Below are positions 26,858-34,437 of a stretch of DNA of 64,000 nt, in pieces. The stretch is from contig NZ_NIWD01000008.1 of the NCBI RefSeq assembly GCF_002277025.1, forward strand, positions 658,333 to 722,332, given 5' to 3'. Position 1 is the first letter of the stretch. Each line of letters opens with the position of its first letter. A program made the position numbers and the translations under genes. The notes under the pieces are model-generated. The model worked only from the letters and a program-made list of their open reading frames with translations. It had not been told where the DNA came from and did not search any database. The stretch comes from Sphingopyxis sp. GW247-27LB. Lineage in GTDB: Bacteria > Pseudomonadota > Alphaproteobacteria > Sphingomonadales > Sphingomonadaceae.

Positions 26858-27748
26858 ATGGGCAGCTATTCGGCTTCGGCACAGCGGTTGGTCGACGAGA
26901 TGAAGGCGGCGGCGCTCGCCGATCCGGCGCGCGGCCTCGCCTTTCAGGGCGCGCCGGGCGCCAACAGCGACCTCGCCGCGCGCGAATATGATCCGGCCGC
27001 GCTGCCGTTGCCCTGCTATGCGTTCGAGGACGCGATCGAGGCGGTGCGCGAGGGGCGCGTCGACCGCGCGATCATCCCGATCGAAAACAGCCTGCACGGC
27101 CGCGTCGCCGACATCCATTTCCTGCTGCCCGAATCCGGCCTGTCGATCGTCGGCGAGCATTTCCTGCCGATCCGCTATGGCCTGATGAGCCGCGACCTCG
27201 GCCCGGTGACGCGCGCGATGAGCCACGAGCAGGCGCTCGGCCAGTGCCGCCAGTGGCTGCGTGCCAACGGAATCGCGCCCGTCGCGCACAGCGACACCGC
27301 GGGTGCCGCCGCCTGGGTCGCCGACAGCGACGAGGTCGGGCTCGCCGCGCTCGCGCCGCCGCACGCCGCCGATCTTTATGGGCTGACGCTGCACGGCACC
27401 GGCATGGAGGATGCCGACCATAATATGACGCGCTTCGTCGTGCTCGCGCGCGAACCGCTCGCCGCGCCGCCGCAGGGCGTGCCGTTGATGACGACCTTCA
27501 TCTTCGAGGTGAAGAATGTGCCCGCCGCGCTCTACAAGGCGCTCGGCGGCTTCGCGACCAATGGCGTCAACATGACCAAGCTCGAAAGCTACCAGGTCGG
27601 CGGCAGCTTCGCCGCGACGACCTTCTACGCCGATATCGTCGGCGCGCCGGGCGAGGAGACGATCGACCGCGCGCTCGAGGAGCTCGATTTCCAGACCAAG
27701 TCGCTGCGCCTGCTCGGCACCTATCCGATGGCGCGGGTGCGGGGGTAG
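26858..27748 (+). CDS. pheA: Prephenate dehydratase
   Basis: A 296-residue monofunctional prephenate dehydratase making phenylpyruvate for phenylalanine synthesis. The catalytic domain has AFQGAPGANSDLAAREY, IIPIENSLHGRVADIHFLL and the active-site Thr-Arg-Phe at 191-193 (NMTRFVVLA). An ACT domain (about 212-290; TFIFEVKNVPAALYKALGGF) carries ESYQVGG in place of the usual ESRP, as often in alphaproteobacteria, and implies Phe feedback. No chorismate mutase domain is fused. The ATG has GGGAAGG 7 nt upstream. It is divergent from the cytochrome operon across 166 bp. Confidence 0.94.
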   Translation: MGSYSASAQRLVDEMKAAALADPARGLAFQGAPGANSDLAAREYDPAALPLPCYAFEDAIEAVREGRVDRAIIPIENSLHGRVADIHFLLPESGLSIVGEHFLPIRYGLMSRDLGPVTRAMSHEQALGQCRQWLRANGIAPVAHSDTAGAAAWVADSDEVGLAALAPPHAADLYGLTLHGTGMEDADHNMTRFVVLAREPLAAPPQGVPLMTTFIFEVKNVPAALYKALGGFATNGVNMTKLESYQVGGSFAATTFYADIVGAPGEETIDRALEELDFQTKSLRLLGTYPMARVRG

Positions 27749-27787
27749 TTTCCGGCGCGAGTCCGCACGGCCGAACTCAAGAGATGC

Positions 27788-28477
27788 TCAGCCGCCGCGC
27801 TTGCGGAGCAGCCGCGCGGTCGCGAGGCTCTGGATGACGAACAGCGTCACCAAGATGCTCGCGACGCCCAGGCCGAAAAGGTCGAAGGCCGAGAAGCTGG
27901 TGCCGAGCACCGAGGCGCCGCCGACCAGCGGCATGATCATCGTCATCGCCATGAGCATCAGCCGGAGTTCGGTAGGCCCGCCCGCCATGTAGGAGAGGCG
28001 GAACTCGCCGAGCACCTTCGCCGAGAGAAAGGTGTGAATCGCGAGCAGCAGATAGCCGATCGCGCCCAGCAGCGCGACGTCGAGGCGGAAATAGGGGCTG
28101 GCGCCGATGCCGCCGACGATCAGCACGATCGCGAGCCCATCGACGCTGTGATCGACGAAATAACCGTAGGAGGGACGCTCGATGTGGCGCCAGCGCGCCA
28201 GGCTGCCGTCGAGCGAGTCGCCGAACCAGTTGACGATATAGCCCGCGAGCGACAGCCCCAGCCATTCGTCGTCGATCCAGCTCAGCATATAGCCCGCCGC
28301 GACGAGCACCGCGCCCGCGAAGCCCAGCGCGGTCAGCTGGTCGGGAGTCACCCAGCCGGGAAGGCGCGCGCACAGCCAGTTCAAGACCCGCCGCTCGCCG
28401 CGCGCGAGAATATTCTGCTGGATGCGCGTCGGTGCCTGGATTGTCGTCGTAGCGGTACTGGGCAGATTATTGTGCAT
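27788..28477 (-). CDS. CDP-alcohol phosphatidyltransferase family protein
   Basis: A 229-residue integral-membrane phospholipid synthase. The complete CDP-alcohol motif runs D87-SL-D90-G91-SL-A94-R95, then G105-YFV-D109-HSV-D113, so the metal and CDP-lipid site is intact. About five or six membrane segments follow. These enzymes transfer a phosphatidyl group from CDP-diacylglycerol to an alcohol acceptor such as serine, glycerol phosphate, inositol phosphate or choline. The acceptor here is unknown. The start codon is only 22 bp from a four-fold GTCA repeat resembling a PhoB box, so phosphate-dependent expression is suspected. No Shine-Dalgarno is evident, and a very short leader is likely. 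Confidence 0.87.
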   Translation of the reverse strand: MHNNLPSTATTTIQAPTRIQQNILARGERRVLNWLCARLPGWVTPDQLTALGFAGAVLVAAGYMLSWIDDEWLGLSLAGYIVNWFGDSLDGSLARWRHIERPSYGYFVDHSVDGLAIVLIVGGIGASPYFRLDVALLGAIGYLLLAIHTFLSAKVLGEFRLSYMAGGPTELRLMLMAMTMIMPLVGGASVLGTSFSAFDLFGLGVASILVTLFVIQSLATARLLRKRGG

Positions 28478-28498
28478 GCCGGTCTTTCGTCGATGGCC

Positions 28499-28535
28499 GT
28501 CACATCTGTGTCAGCCAGACGTCACGCTGCGGTCA
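28499..28535. promoter_or_regulatory. PhoB-box-like direct repeats
   Basis: GTCA occurs at 28499, 28510, 28521 and 28532, exactly 11 bp apart each time. This is the spacing of the repeats in Pho boxes (TGTCA-type half-sites). It lies just upstream of the CDP-alcohol phosphatidyltransferase start. The repeats read toward the right, opposite to that gene. PhoB binding is inferred. Confidence 0.5.
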
Positions 28536-28648
28536 TAGGCGCGAATGCCGGGCAAGGGAAGGGCGGGCGCCGCCTGGGGGCTCGGGCCATCCGGCCAGCG
28601 TGGCGGCTCGGCGATTATCCGTCGCGGGGTGAGGCTGGGGTCCTGACC

Positions 28649-29149
28649 CTAGTCCCGCCAGGGCCCGATTTCGCCGACCTCGCCCACGGTGCGATAGCGA
28701 ACCGCGCCGTCGAGCCACGCGATTTCCCACATCGGCGCCGGGCGCGTCCATTCGCCGATCACGAACAAGGGCAGCCGGTTTGCCGCGACGAAGGCAAGGT
28801 CGTCGTCGGTCGGCCCCGGCATCACGACGCTGGGCTTCTGGTGCAGCCGCACGACCGCCAGCGTTCCGGCCGGCGGCGGGGGCAGCGATTCGCGCGCCGG
28901 AAAGCCGAAGCTCGCCGCGACATCCGGATAGCCCTTGTCGTCGCGCGCGATGATCAGCACCTTGTCGGCAGTGCCGAAAGGACCTCCTACCGGCTTGCCG
29001 ACCGCCTTGCGCCCGACGATCGCCGCATATTCGCGGATATCGCTATCGGCGACCGATGCAGGCGGCAAAGGCGCCGGCGCTTCGGCCGCGGGCGGCGGGG
29101 TCGGCACGGGCGCCGGGTCGGCGGCGAGCAGCAGCAGGGCGGCGATCAA
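28649..29149 (-). CDS. Hypothetical secreted protein, possibly a degenerate JAB-like domain
   Basis: A 166-residue protein from a TTG start that overlaps the polA stop by 4 bp (TTGA), so it is probably coupled to polA. Its first 10 residues are hydrophobic (IAALLLLAAD), giving a minimal export signal, followed by a Pro/Ala-rich linker to about 35. The compact domain includes GTADKVLIIARDDKGYP, then VVRLHQKPSVVMPGPTDDD. The H-x-x-P spaced from a Thr-Asp-Asp recalls JAB/DUF4329 metallopeptidase folds with a damaged metal site; this is a weak resemblance. I do not recognise a firm family. Confidence 0.6.
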   Translation of the reverse strand: MIAALLLLAADPAPVPTPPPAAEAPAPLPPASVADSDIREYAAIVGRKAVGKPVGGPFGTADKVLIIARDDKGYPDVAASFGFPARESLPPPPAGTLAVVRLHQKPSVVMPGPTDDDLAFVAANRLPLFVIGEWTRPAPMWEIAWLDGAVRYRTVGEVGEIGPWRD

Positions 29150-31956
29150 TGCGCGTCGCCCCAGCTCTTGCCGGTGCCGATCTCGACCTCCAGCGGCACC
29201 GAGAGCGTCAGCGCGGGCTCGGCGGCGCCCATCATGACGCGGCGGATGATCTCGCCCGCCGCGTCGGCCTGACCCTCGGGGGCTTCGAACACGAGTTCGT
29301 CGTGGACCTGGAGCAGCATCTTCACGTCGGGCAATCCGGCGTCGGCGAGCGCTGCGGGCATGCGCGCCATCGCGCGCTTGATCAGGTCGGCGCTGGTGCC
29401 CTGGATCGGCGCGTTGATCGCGGCGCGCTCGCTGCCCGCGCGCTCGTGCTGGCTCGCCGCCTTGATGCGCGGGAACCAGGTCTTCCGGCCGAACAGCGTC
29501 TCGGTATAGCCCTTCGCGCGCGCGCCTTCGAGCGTGTCGGTGATATAGTCCGAAATGCCGGGGAAGCGCTCGAAATAACGGGCGATCAGCGCCTGCGCCT
29601 CGTCGGGGGTGATCTCGAGCCGCCCGGCGAGGCCCCAGCGCGAAATACCATAGAGGATCGAGAAATTGACCGTCTTCGCCTTGCCGCGCGTGTCGCGGTT
29701 GACCTCGCCGAACAGTTCGATCGCGGTCGCGGCGTGGATGTCGTCCCCGCGCGCGAACGCCTCCTTGAGCTCGGGCACGTCGGCCATGTGCGCGGCGAGG
29801 CGCAGTTCGATCTGGCTATAGTCCGCCGCCATCAGCACATGACCCGGCGCGGCGATGAAGGCGTCGCGGATCTGACGCCCGGTCTCGGTGCGGATGGGGA
29901 TGTTCTGGAGATTGGGGTCGGTCGACGACAGCCGCCCGGTCTGCGCGCCGACGAGGCTGTAGCTCGTATGCACGCGCCCGGTCACCGCGTTGATCTGTTC
30001 CTGCAGCGCGTCGGTGTAGGTCGACTTGAGCTTGGCGAGCTGGCGCCATTCCAATATTTTGCGCGCGATCGGCACGCCGTCGCGTTCGAGCCGTTCGAGC
30101 TCGGTCTGGTCGGTCGACCACACCCCCGACTTGCCCTTGCGCCCGCCCTTGAGCCCCAGCTTGTCGAACAGGATCTCGCCGAGCTGCTTCGGGCTGCCGA
30201 TCGCGAAGGGCTGGCCGGCGAGGCCGTGGATTTCGCCCTCCATGCGCAGCATGTCGTTCGCGAACTCGCCCGACAGCCGCGCGAGATAGTCGCGGTTCAC
30301 CATGATGCCCGCGCGCTCCATCCCTTCGACGATCGCGGCGAGCGGGCGGTCGACCATTTCGTAGATGCGGGTGCCGCCCTCGATCGGCAGGCGGAGCTTG
30401 AACAGTTTCCACAGCCGCCACGCGACTTCGGCGTCCTCGGCAGCATAGGCGGTCGCGCGGTCGAGCGGCACCTCGGCGAAGCTGATCTGCGCCTTGCCGG
30501 TCCCGCACATCTCCTTGAAGGTCAGGCAGACATGGTCGAGGTGGAGCTTTGCCAGCTCGTCGAGCCCGTGCTGATGCTTGCCCGCGTCGAGCGCGAAGCT
30601 CATCACCAGCGTGTCGTCATAGGGCGCGATGCTCACCCCGTGCTGCGCGAGCACGCCGATGTCATATTTGAGATTGTGCCCGACCTTCAGCACCGCCTCG
30701 TCGGTGAACAGCGCGTGGAGGCGGCCGAGCGCGTCGGCCATGGGAATCTGGTCGGGTTTTTCGGCGAACATGTCGGTGCCGCCGTGGCCGAGCGGGATGT
30801 AGCAGGCCTTGCCCGGCCCGGTCGACAGGCTGACCCCGACGAGGTCGCCGGTGACGCTGTCGAGGCTCGCGGTCTCGGTGTCGACCGCGACGACATGCGC
30901 GGTGCGCGCCGCCTCGATCCAGCGGTCGAGCGCCTCGATCGTCGTCACCGTCTCGTACAGCGAACGGTCGATCGCCGGCATCGGGGGCAGGGTCGGAGTC
31001 GAGGGTGCGGCCGGGACGGCGGCGGGCGCGGCGCCCGTGCGCGGCAAGGTCGGCGGCCCGCTCGGGGCGACGCCATTGTCGAGCTTGGCCGACAGCGAGC
31101 GGAAGCCATGTTCGTCGAGGAACAGCTTGAGCGGCCCCGGCGGGATCGCGCCGAGCTTCAGCGCGTCGAGCGGATCGGGCAGCGGGCAGTCGCGCTTCAG
31201 GTCGACGAGGACGCGCGACAGTTCGGCCATCGCGCGATGTTCGATCAGATTTTCGCGCAGCTTCGACGGTTTCATGCCCTCGGCGCCGTCGAGCGCGGCG
31301 GTCAGATTGCCATATTCCTGGATCAGCTTGGTCGCGGTCTTGGGCCCGACGCCGCGCACGCCCGGCACATTGTCGACGCTGTCGCCCATCAATGCGAGCA
31401 CGTCGCCGACGAGGTCGGGGGTGACCCCGAACTTCTCGTTCACCGCTTCCAGCCCGATATGGGCGTTCTTCATCGTGTCGAGCATGTCGACGCGCGGCCC
31501 TTCGGCGGGTTCGCGCACGAGCTGCATCAAGTCCTTGTCCGACGACACGATGGTGACGTCCCAGCCCTCGCGTACCGCGGCCTCGGCATAGCTTGCGATC
31601 AGGTCGTCGGCCTCGAAGCCCTCCATCTCGATGCACGGCAGCGAGAAGGCGCGCGTCGCGTCGCGGATCAGCGGAAATTGCGGGACCAGATCCTCGGGCG
31701 GCGGCGGCCGGTTGGCCTTGTACTGATCGTAGATATCGTTGCGGAACGACCGGCTCGAATGGTCGAGGATGACGGCAAGGTGCGTCGGCTCCTCGGCATC
31801 GTTCAGGTCCTTCGCCAGTTTCCACAGCATCGTGGTGTAGCCATAGACCGCGCCGACCGGCACCCCGTTCGGGTTCGTCAGCGGCGGCAGGCGGTGATAG
31901 GCGCGGAAGATGTAGCTGGAGCCATCGACCAGATAGAGATGATTCTTCTCGGACAT
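29146..31956 (-). CDS. polA: DNA polymerase I
   Basis: A 936-residue three-domain Pol I for Okazaki fragment maturation and repair. The 5'-3' exonuclease covers about 1-290 (VDGSSYIFRAYHRLPP, DNVPGVRGVGPKTATKLI). The 3'-5' proofreading domain keeps the acidic pair Asp359/Glu361 in DTETASLDS, so it looks active. The polymerase domain has motif A DYSQIELRLAAHMAD, the O-helix KTVNFSILYGIS and motif C with His885-Asp886-Glu887 (QVHDELVFEAP). A Pro/Ala linker near 305-325 joins the first two domains. The stop overlaps the TTG start of the small secreted gene downstream. Confidence 0.98.
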   Translation of the reverse strand: MSEKNHLYLVDGSSYIFRAYHRLPPLTNPNGVPVGAVYGYTTMLWKLAKDLNDAEEPTHLAVILDHSSRSFRNDIYDQYKANRPPPPEDLVPQFPLIRDATRAFSLPCIEMEGFEADDLIASYAEAAVREGWDVTIVSSDKDLMQLVREPAEGPRVDMLDTMKNAHIGLEAVNEKFGVTPDLVGDVLALMGDSVDNVPGVRGVGPKTATKLIQEYGNLTAALDGAEGMKPSKLRENLIEHRAMAELSRVLVDLKRDCPLPDPLDALKLGAIPPGPLKLFLDEHGFRSLSAKLDNGVAPSGPPTLPRTGAAPAAVPAAPSTPTLPPMPAIDRSLYETVTTIEALDRWIEAARTAHVVAVDTETASLDSVTGDLVGVSLSTGPGKACYIPLGHGGTDMFAEKPDQIPMADALGRLHALFTDEAVLKVGHNLKYDIGVLAQHGVSIAPYDDTLVMSFALDAGKHQHGLDELAKLHLDHVCLTFKEMCGTGKAQISFAEVPLDRATAYAAEDAEVAWRLWKLFKLRLPIEGGTRIYEMVDRPLAAIVEGMERAGIMVNRDYLARLSGEFANDMLRMEGEIHGLAGQPFAIGSPKQLGEILFDKLGLKGGRKGKSGVWSTDQTELERLERDGVPIARKILEWRQLAKLKSTYTDALQEQINAVTGRVHTSYSLVGAQTGRLSSTDPNLQNIPIRTETGRQIRDAFIAAPGHVLMAADYSQIELRLAAHMADVPELKEAFARGDDIHAATAIELFGEVNRDTRGKAKTVNFSILYGISRWGLAGRLEITPDEAQALIARYFERFPGISDYITDTLEGARAKGYTETLFGRKTWFPRIKAASQHERAGSERAAINAPIQGTSADLIKRAMARMPAALADAGLPDVKMLLQVHDELVFEAPEGQADAAGEIIRRVMMGAAEPALTLSVPLEVEIGTGKSWGDAH

Positions 31957-31989
31957 GGCGGGCGGTGTAGCAGGGGCGGGGCAGGGGGC

Positions 31990-32505
31990 CTAGCGCGATG
32001 TTCCCGGTTTCTTCCCGGCGCCCGAGGGCCAGCTATCGGTGTCGTGGTCGGGGTGCTGGTGGTTGCTCGCCCGGATCGCGGCTGCTTCTTCGGTCATCAG
32101 TTCTTCGGTGCTGCCGTCGGCCTGCAGCGCGGGAATGATGTCGATCCACGGCAGGCGTGCCTCGACGCCGAACTGCCGCTTCGGCGGAAAGCGCGCCGGT
32201 TCGTCGAGTGAACCCGTCGTGACGCTCAGATGCGCGGCATCCCGATAGTCGTAATAGAGCGGCGTTCCGCAGTCGCGGCAAAAGCCGCGTTCGACGGGGT
32301 CGGAACTCTTGAAGGTCGCGGGCGTGCCCCGCGTCCAGGTCAGCGCATCGCGCGGGACCCCGACGAGCGCGGCAAAATAATTGCCTGCCGCCTTCTGGCA
32401 CATGCGACAATGGCAGACGTGCGAGGTATCGAGCATCGCCGACGCATGATAGCGGACGCCGCCGCACTGGCACCCGCCGGATGCTTCGATTTCGATGCGC
32501 TTCAT
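31990..32505 (-). CDS. GFA family protein (Gfa/CENP-V zinc fold)
   Basis: A 171-residue zinc protein of the GFA/CENP-V family. The zinc ligands are CQCG (about 12-15), CHCRMCQ (about 31-37) and FCRDCGTP (about 75-82). The family includes S-(hydroxymethyl)glutathione synthase-like proteins, but most members have no proven activity. I start at ATG 32505, just before KRIEIEASGGCQCG; the longer open frame upstream is not family-like. The last 25 residues are a charged low-complexity tail. It is divergent from the SnoaL-like gene. Confidence 0.85.
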   Translation of the reverse strand: MKRIEIEASGGCQCGGVRYHASAMLDTSHVCHCRMCQKAAGNYFAALVGVPRDALTWTRGTPATFKSSDPVERGFCRDCGTPLYYDYRDAAHLSVTTGSLDEPARFPPKRQFGVEARLPWIDIIPALQADGSTEELMTEEAAAIRASNHQHPDHDTDSWPSGAGKKPGTSR

Positions 32506-32595
32506 CGCGCCGACTCGCGTGTCGCTTTCACCATCGGGACAGGATAGGAAGCGGCGGTTCTTTCGTCGAGGCACTCGGCGACCCGGAGGTGGACG

Positions 32596-33018
32596 ATGGA
32601 AGAAGATGCGGGACCGGCGGAGGTCGCCACGCGCTTTGCGGAAGCATGGAATCGGCACGACATGGTCGCATTCGGCGAGTTGTTCCACGCCGACGCCAGT
32701 TTCGTGAATCGCTTCGGGACCTATTGGCGCGGGGTCGAGCAGATCGTCGCGGGCCATGTGCCTATCCATCAGACGATCTACAGCGATTCGACGCTGATCA
32801 ACGAGGTCGCCGATGTCGATCCGATTTCGGGCGATGCCGCGATCCTGCATATCTGGTCGCGGCTGAGCGCGGGCGCGGCGCACCCGGCGGGGCCGCATCA
32901 GGTCGATACGATGATTCTCGCGGTGGTGACGCGCCGTGACGGCGCGTGGCGGATTCGGGCGCTCGAAAATGTGACGCTGGTCAACCCGCGAACGGGCGAG
33001 CCGGCGCTTCGGGACTGA
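32596..33018 (+). CDS. SgcJ/EcaC-type NTF2-like (SnoaL/DUF4440) protein
   Basis: A 140-residue NTF2-fold protein. VATRFAEAWNRHDMVAFGELFHADASFVNRFG is the classic first half of SgcJ/EcaC and DUF4440 proteins, followed by a cone-shaped beta-sheet (AILHIWSRLS, DTMILAVVTRRDGAWRIRALENV). Members are small-molecule isomerases, lyases or hydrolases, or binding proteins. No catalytic residue set can be named from sequence, so function is open. A GGAGG-rich sequence precedes the ATG. Confidence 0.82.
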   Translation: MEEDAGPAEVATRFAEAWNRHDMVAFGELFHADASFVNRFGTYWRGVEQIVAGHVPIHQTIYSDSTLINEVADVDPISGDAAILHIWSRLSAGAAHPAGPHQVDTMILAVVTRRDGAWRIRALENVTLVNPRTGEPALRD

Positions 33019-33235
33019 GCCGCCGCGCACTCTTGCTCGATTGCTTCGAAATGGCCGAGGTCTTGCCCGCGTGGTTTGAGCCCCCCGATGACAAGCGGCG
33101 AGTTGTATCGCGAACCTCAGAGGCCGTGCAAGCATAGGAGGATCGGGTGCCAAGCGCGACGCCGCCGAGGCCGGGAATGACAGATAGGAACTGATGCACA
33201 AAGCCACCTCTGGAAACGCGCAGAGAAAAATCATG

Positions 33236-33255
33236 GGTGTGACCCGCGTCACACC
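33236..33255. promoter_or_regulatory. Perfect CRP/FNR-type operator palindrome
   Basis: Perfect 8-bp inverted repeat GGTGTGAC-CCGC-GTCACACC. It contains TGTGA-N6-TCACA (33238-33253), the exact consensus spacing of CRP-family sites. It is in the long gap between the NTF2-like gene and the GlsB-type gene. Confidence 0.5.
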
Positions 33256-33294
33256 GCCGTCGCCGCGCGCATCCTATCCCTTCGATTGCGACCC

Positions 33295-33366
33295 GGAACA
33301 GTTCCCGATCAGGAACTGATCCCACTTTCCCGGCCGGGCCGCTCGCGGTTCGGCCGGGAACCTTTT
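33295..33366 (+). ncRNA. Candidate small RNA with serial hairpins and a terminator-like end
   Basis: The 461-bp gap at 33019-33479 holds no credible gene. Within it, three perfect inverted repeats follow one another: GGAAC-A-GTTCC (33295-33305), GATCAG-GAA-CTGATC (33308-33322) and TTCCCGGCCG / CGGCCGGGAA (33327-33336 with 33351-33360). The last is followed by CCTTTT, like a terminator. A CRP-type palindrome lies 40-60 bp upstream. This layout fits a short structured transcript of about 70 nt; expression is unproven. It could instead be a cis element for the gene at 33480. Confidence 0.33.
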
Positions 33367-33479
33367 GCGCTCCGCTGGCATTGTGCAGACATCGGCAAAG
33401 CGATGTTCGGACACGACAAGGCGTGACGAAAACGTCCCTCGTGCTGTCCATCGCTCCGGTCCATCATGGGAGCAAATAT

Positions 33480-33743
33480 ATGGGTATCATCATCACGCTC
33501 ATCGTCGGCGGCATCATCGGCTGGCTGGCGAGCATCGTCATGCGCACCGATGCGCAGCAGGGCATTTTCCTCAACGTCGTCGTCGGTGTCGTCGGCGCCT
33601 TCCTGGGCAATATTCTCGGCGGCATGTTCGGCAGCGGCGCGTCGCTCAGCACCTTCAGCCCCGTCGGCCTGCTGTGGGCGTTCATCGGCGCGGTCGTGTT
33701 GCTCGCGATCATCAATCTGGTGCGCCGCGGCAGCGTGCGCTGA
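33480..33743 (+). CDS. GlsB/YeaQ/YmgE family stress-response membrane protein, copy 1
   Basis: An 87-residue integral-membrane protein of the transglycosylase-associated (GlsB/YeaQ/YmgE) family. Three membrane segments are visible: MGIIITLIVGGIIGWLASIVM, LNVVVGVVGAFLGNILGG and LLWAFIGAVVLLAIINLV. The family is linked to general stress in several bacteria; the biochemical role is unknown. The ATG has GGGAG 7 nt upstream. It is a tandem paralogue of the gene at 33860. A weak general-stress (EcfG-like) pair, GGAAC-N17-CATT, lies at 33357-33382 but departs from consensus. Confidence 0.88.
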   Translation: MGIIITLIVGGIIGWLASIVMRTDAQQGIFLNVVVGVVGAFLGNILGGMFGSGASLSTFSPVGLLWAFIGAVVLLAIINLVRRGSVR

Positions 33744-33859
33744 TGGGCCGGCAGCGGCGTCATGCCGCTGCCATTCCATTAGGAGAATTGAAAAATTTGC
33801 GTTACCATCACGGCGCCTGCCACGGCGGGCGGCAACGAAGATCGTAAGGGGGTCATCTT

Positions 33860-34129
33860 ATGACTTGGATTATCGCAATCATCATGGGCGGCATCATCGG
33901 CTGGCTGGCGAGCATCGTCATGCGCACCGATGCGCAGCAGGGCATTTTCCTCAACATCGTCGTCGGTTGCCTGGGGTCGATCCTCGGCCGCTTCCTGTTC
34001 GGCAGCTTTCTGGGCGGCGGACATCTGCGTGGCGACGCCTTCGACCCGATGACGTTGCTGACGGCGTTCATCGGCGCGGTGATCCTGCTCGCCATCGTCA
34101 ATCTGGTGCGCCGCGGCAGCGTGCGCTGA
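33860..34129 (+). CDS. GlsB/YeaQ/YmgE family stress-response membrane protein, copy 2
   Basis: An 89-residue paralogue of the preceding gene. It shares a block of 69 identical nucleotides with it (33887-33955 matches 33507-33575) and nearly identical C-terminal coding sequence ending LVRRGSVR. Three membrane segments are seen; the middle loop (FLGGGHLRGDAFDPM) differs from copy 1. The two copies are 116 bp apart and 380 bp out of register, so a recent duplication or gene conversion is likely. A strong terminator follows. Confidence 0.88.
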   Translation: MTWIIAIIMGGIIGWLASIVMRTDAQQGIFLNIVVGCLGSILGRFLFGSFLGGGHLRGDAFDPMTLLTAFIGAVILLAIVNLVRRGSVR

Positions 34130-34163
34130 GCCGGCGAGCCGCGGCCTCTTTGGGGCCGGGTTG

Positions 34164-34203
34164 AAAAAAGGGGCGGTCGATCCGGGATCGACCGCCCCTT
34201 TTT
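34164..34203. terminator. Strong rho-independent terminator
   Basis: Perfect 13-bp stem GGGGCGGTCGATC / GATCGACCGCCCC with a CGG loop, followed by TTTTT and preceded by AAAAAA, so it could work in both directions. It closes the GlsB-type gene pair. Confidence 0.92.
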
Positions 34204-34437
34204 CATGCGCGGAACCTTTGGGTCCGCCCATATTGTCTCTGGACCCGGGAGCCGTGAAGCGCCTATGAAACCCGCCCTTCGCGGGATCGGACGGGTTCAA
34301 GTTTCGCGCTTGCCAGCGGTGATTTAATACGGTAATACACCTGCGAAATTATCTGGATCCTGCCGTGCGGATCGGAGGGGCGGTCGCCAAGGGTGGCTGC
34401 GGGTCCGGTCATCGTCGACGGCAGAGGGGAATTCGGC
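34204..34437. other. Intergenic region upstream of the RND pump
   Basis: Together with the terminator this makes a 308-bp gap. I see no gene. A short imperfect repeat GGAACC-TTT-GGGTCC (34212-34226) and an AT-rich patch around 34321-34355 are candidate promoter elements, without a recognised factor. Confidence 0.4.

Noticed and set aside
29056..32211. A 1051-codon open frame on the plus strand opposite polA
   Set aside because: Antisense shadow of polA; no conserved motif.
33357..33382. EcfG-type general-stress promoter before the GlsB-type gene
   Set aside because: GGAAC is present, but the -10 is CATT rather than CGTT, and other GGAAC sites nearby have no partner at all, so it is only a weak candidate.
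34290..34320. Possible tRNA T-arm (GGGTTCAAG)
   Set aside because: No cloverleaf stems, acceptor arm or anticodon arm could be built around it.
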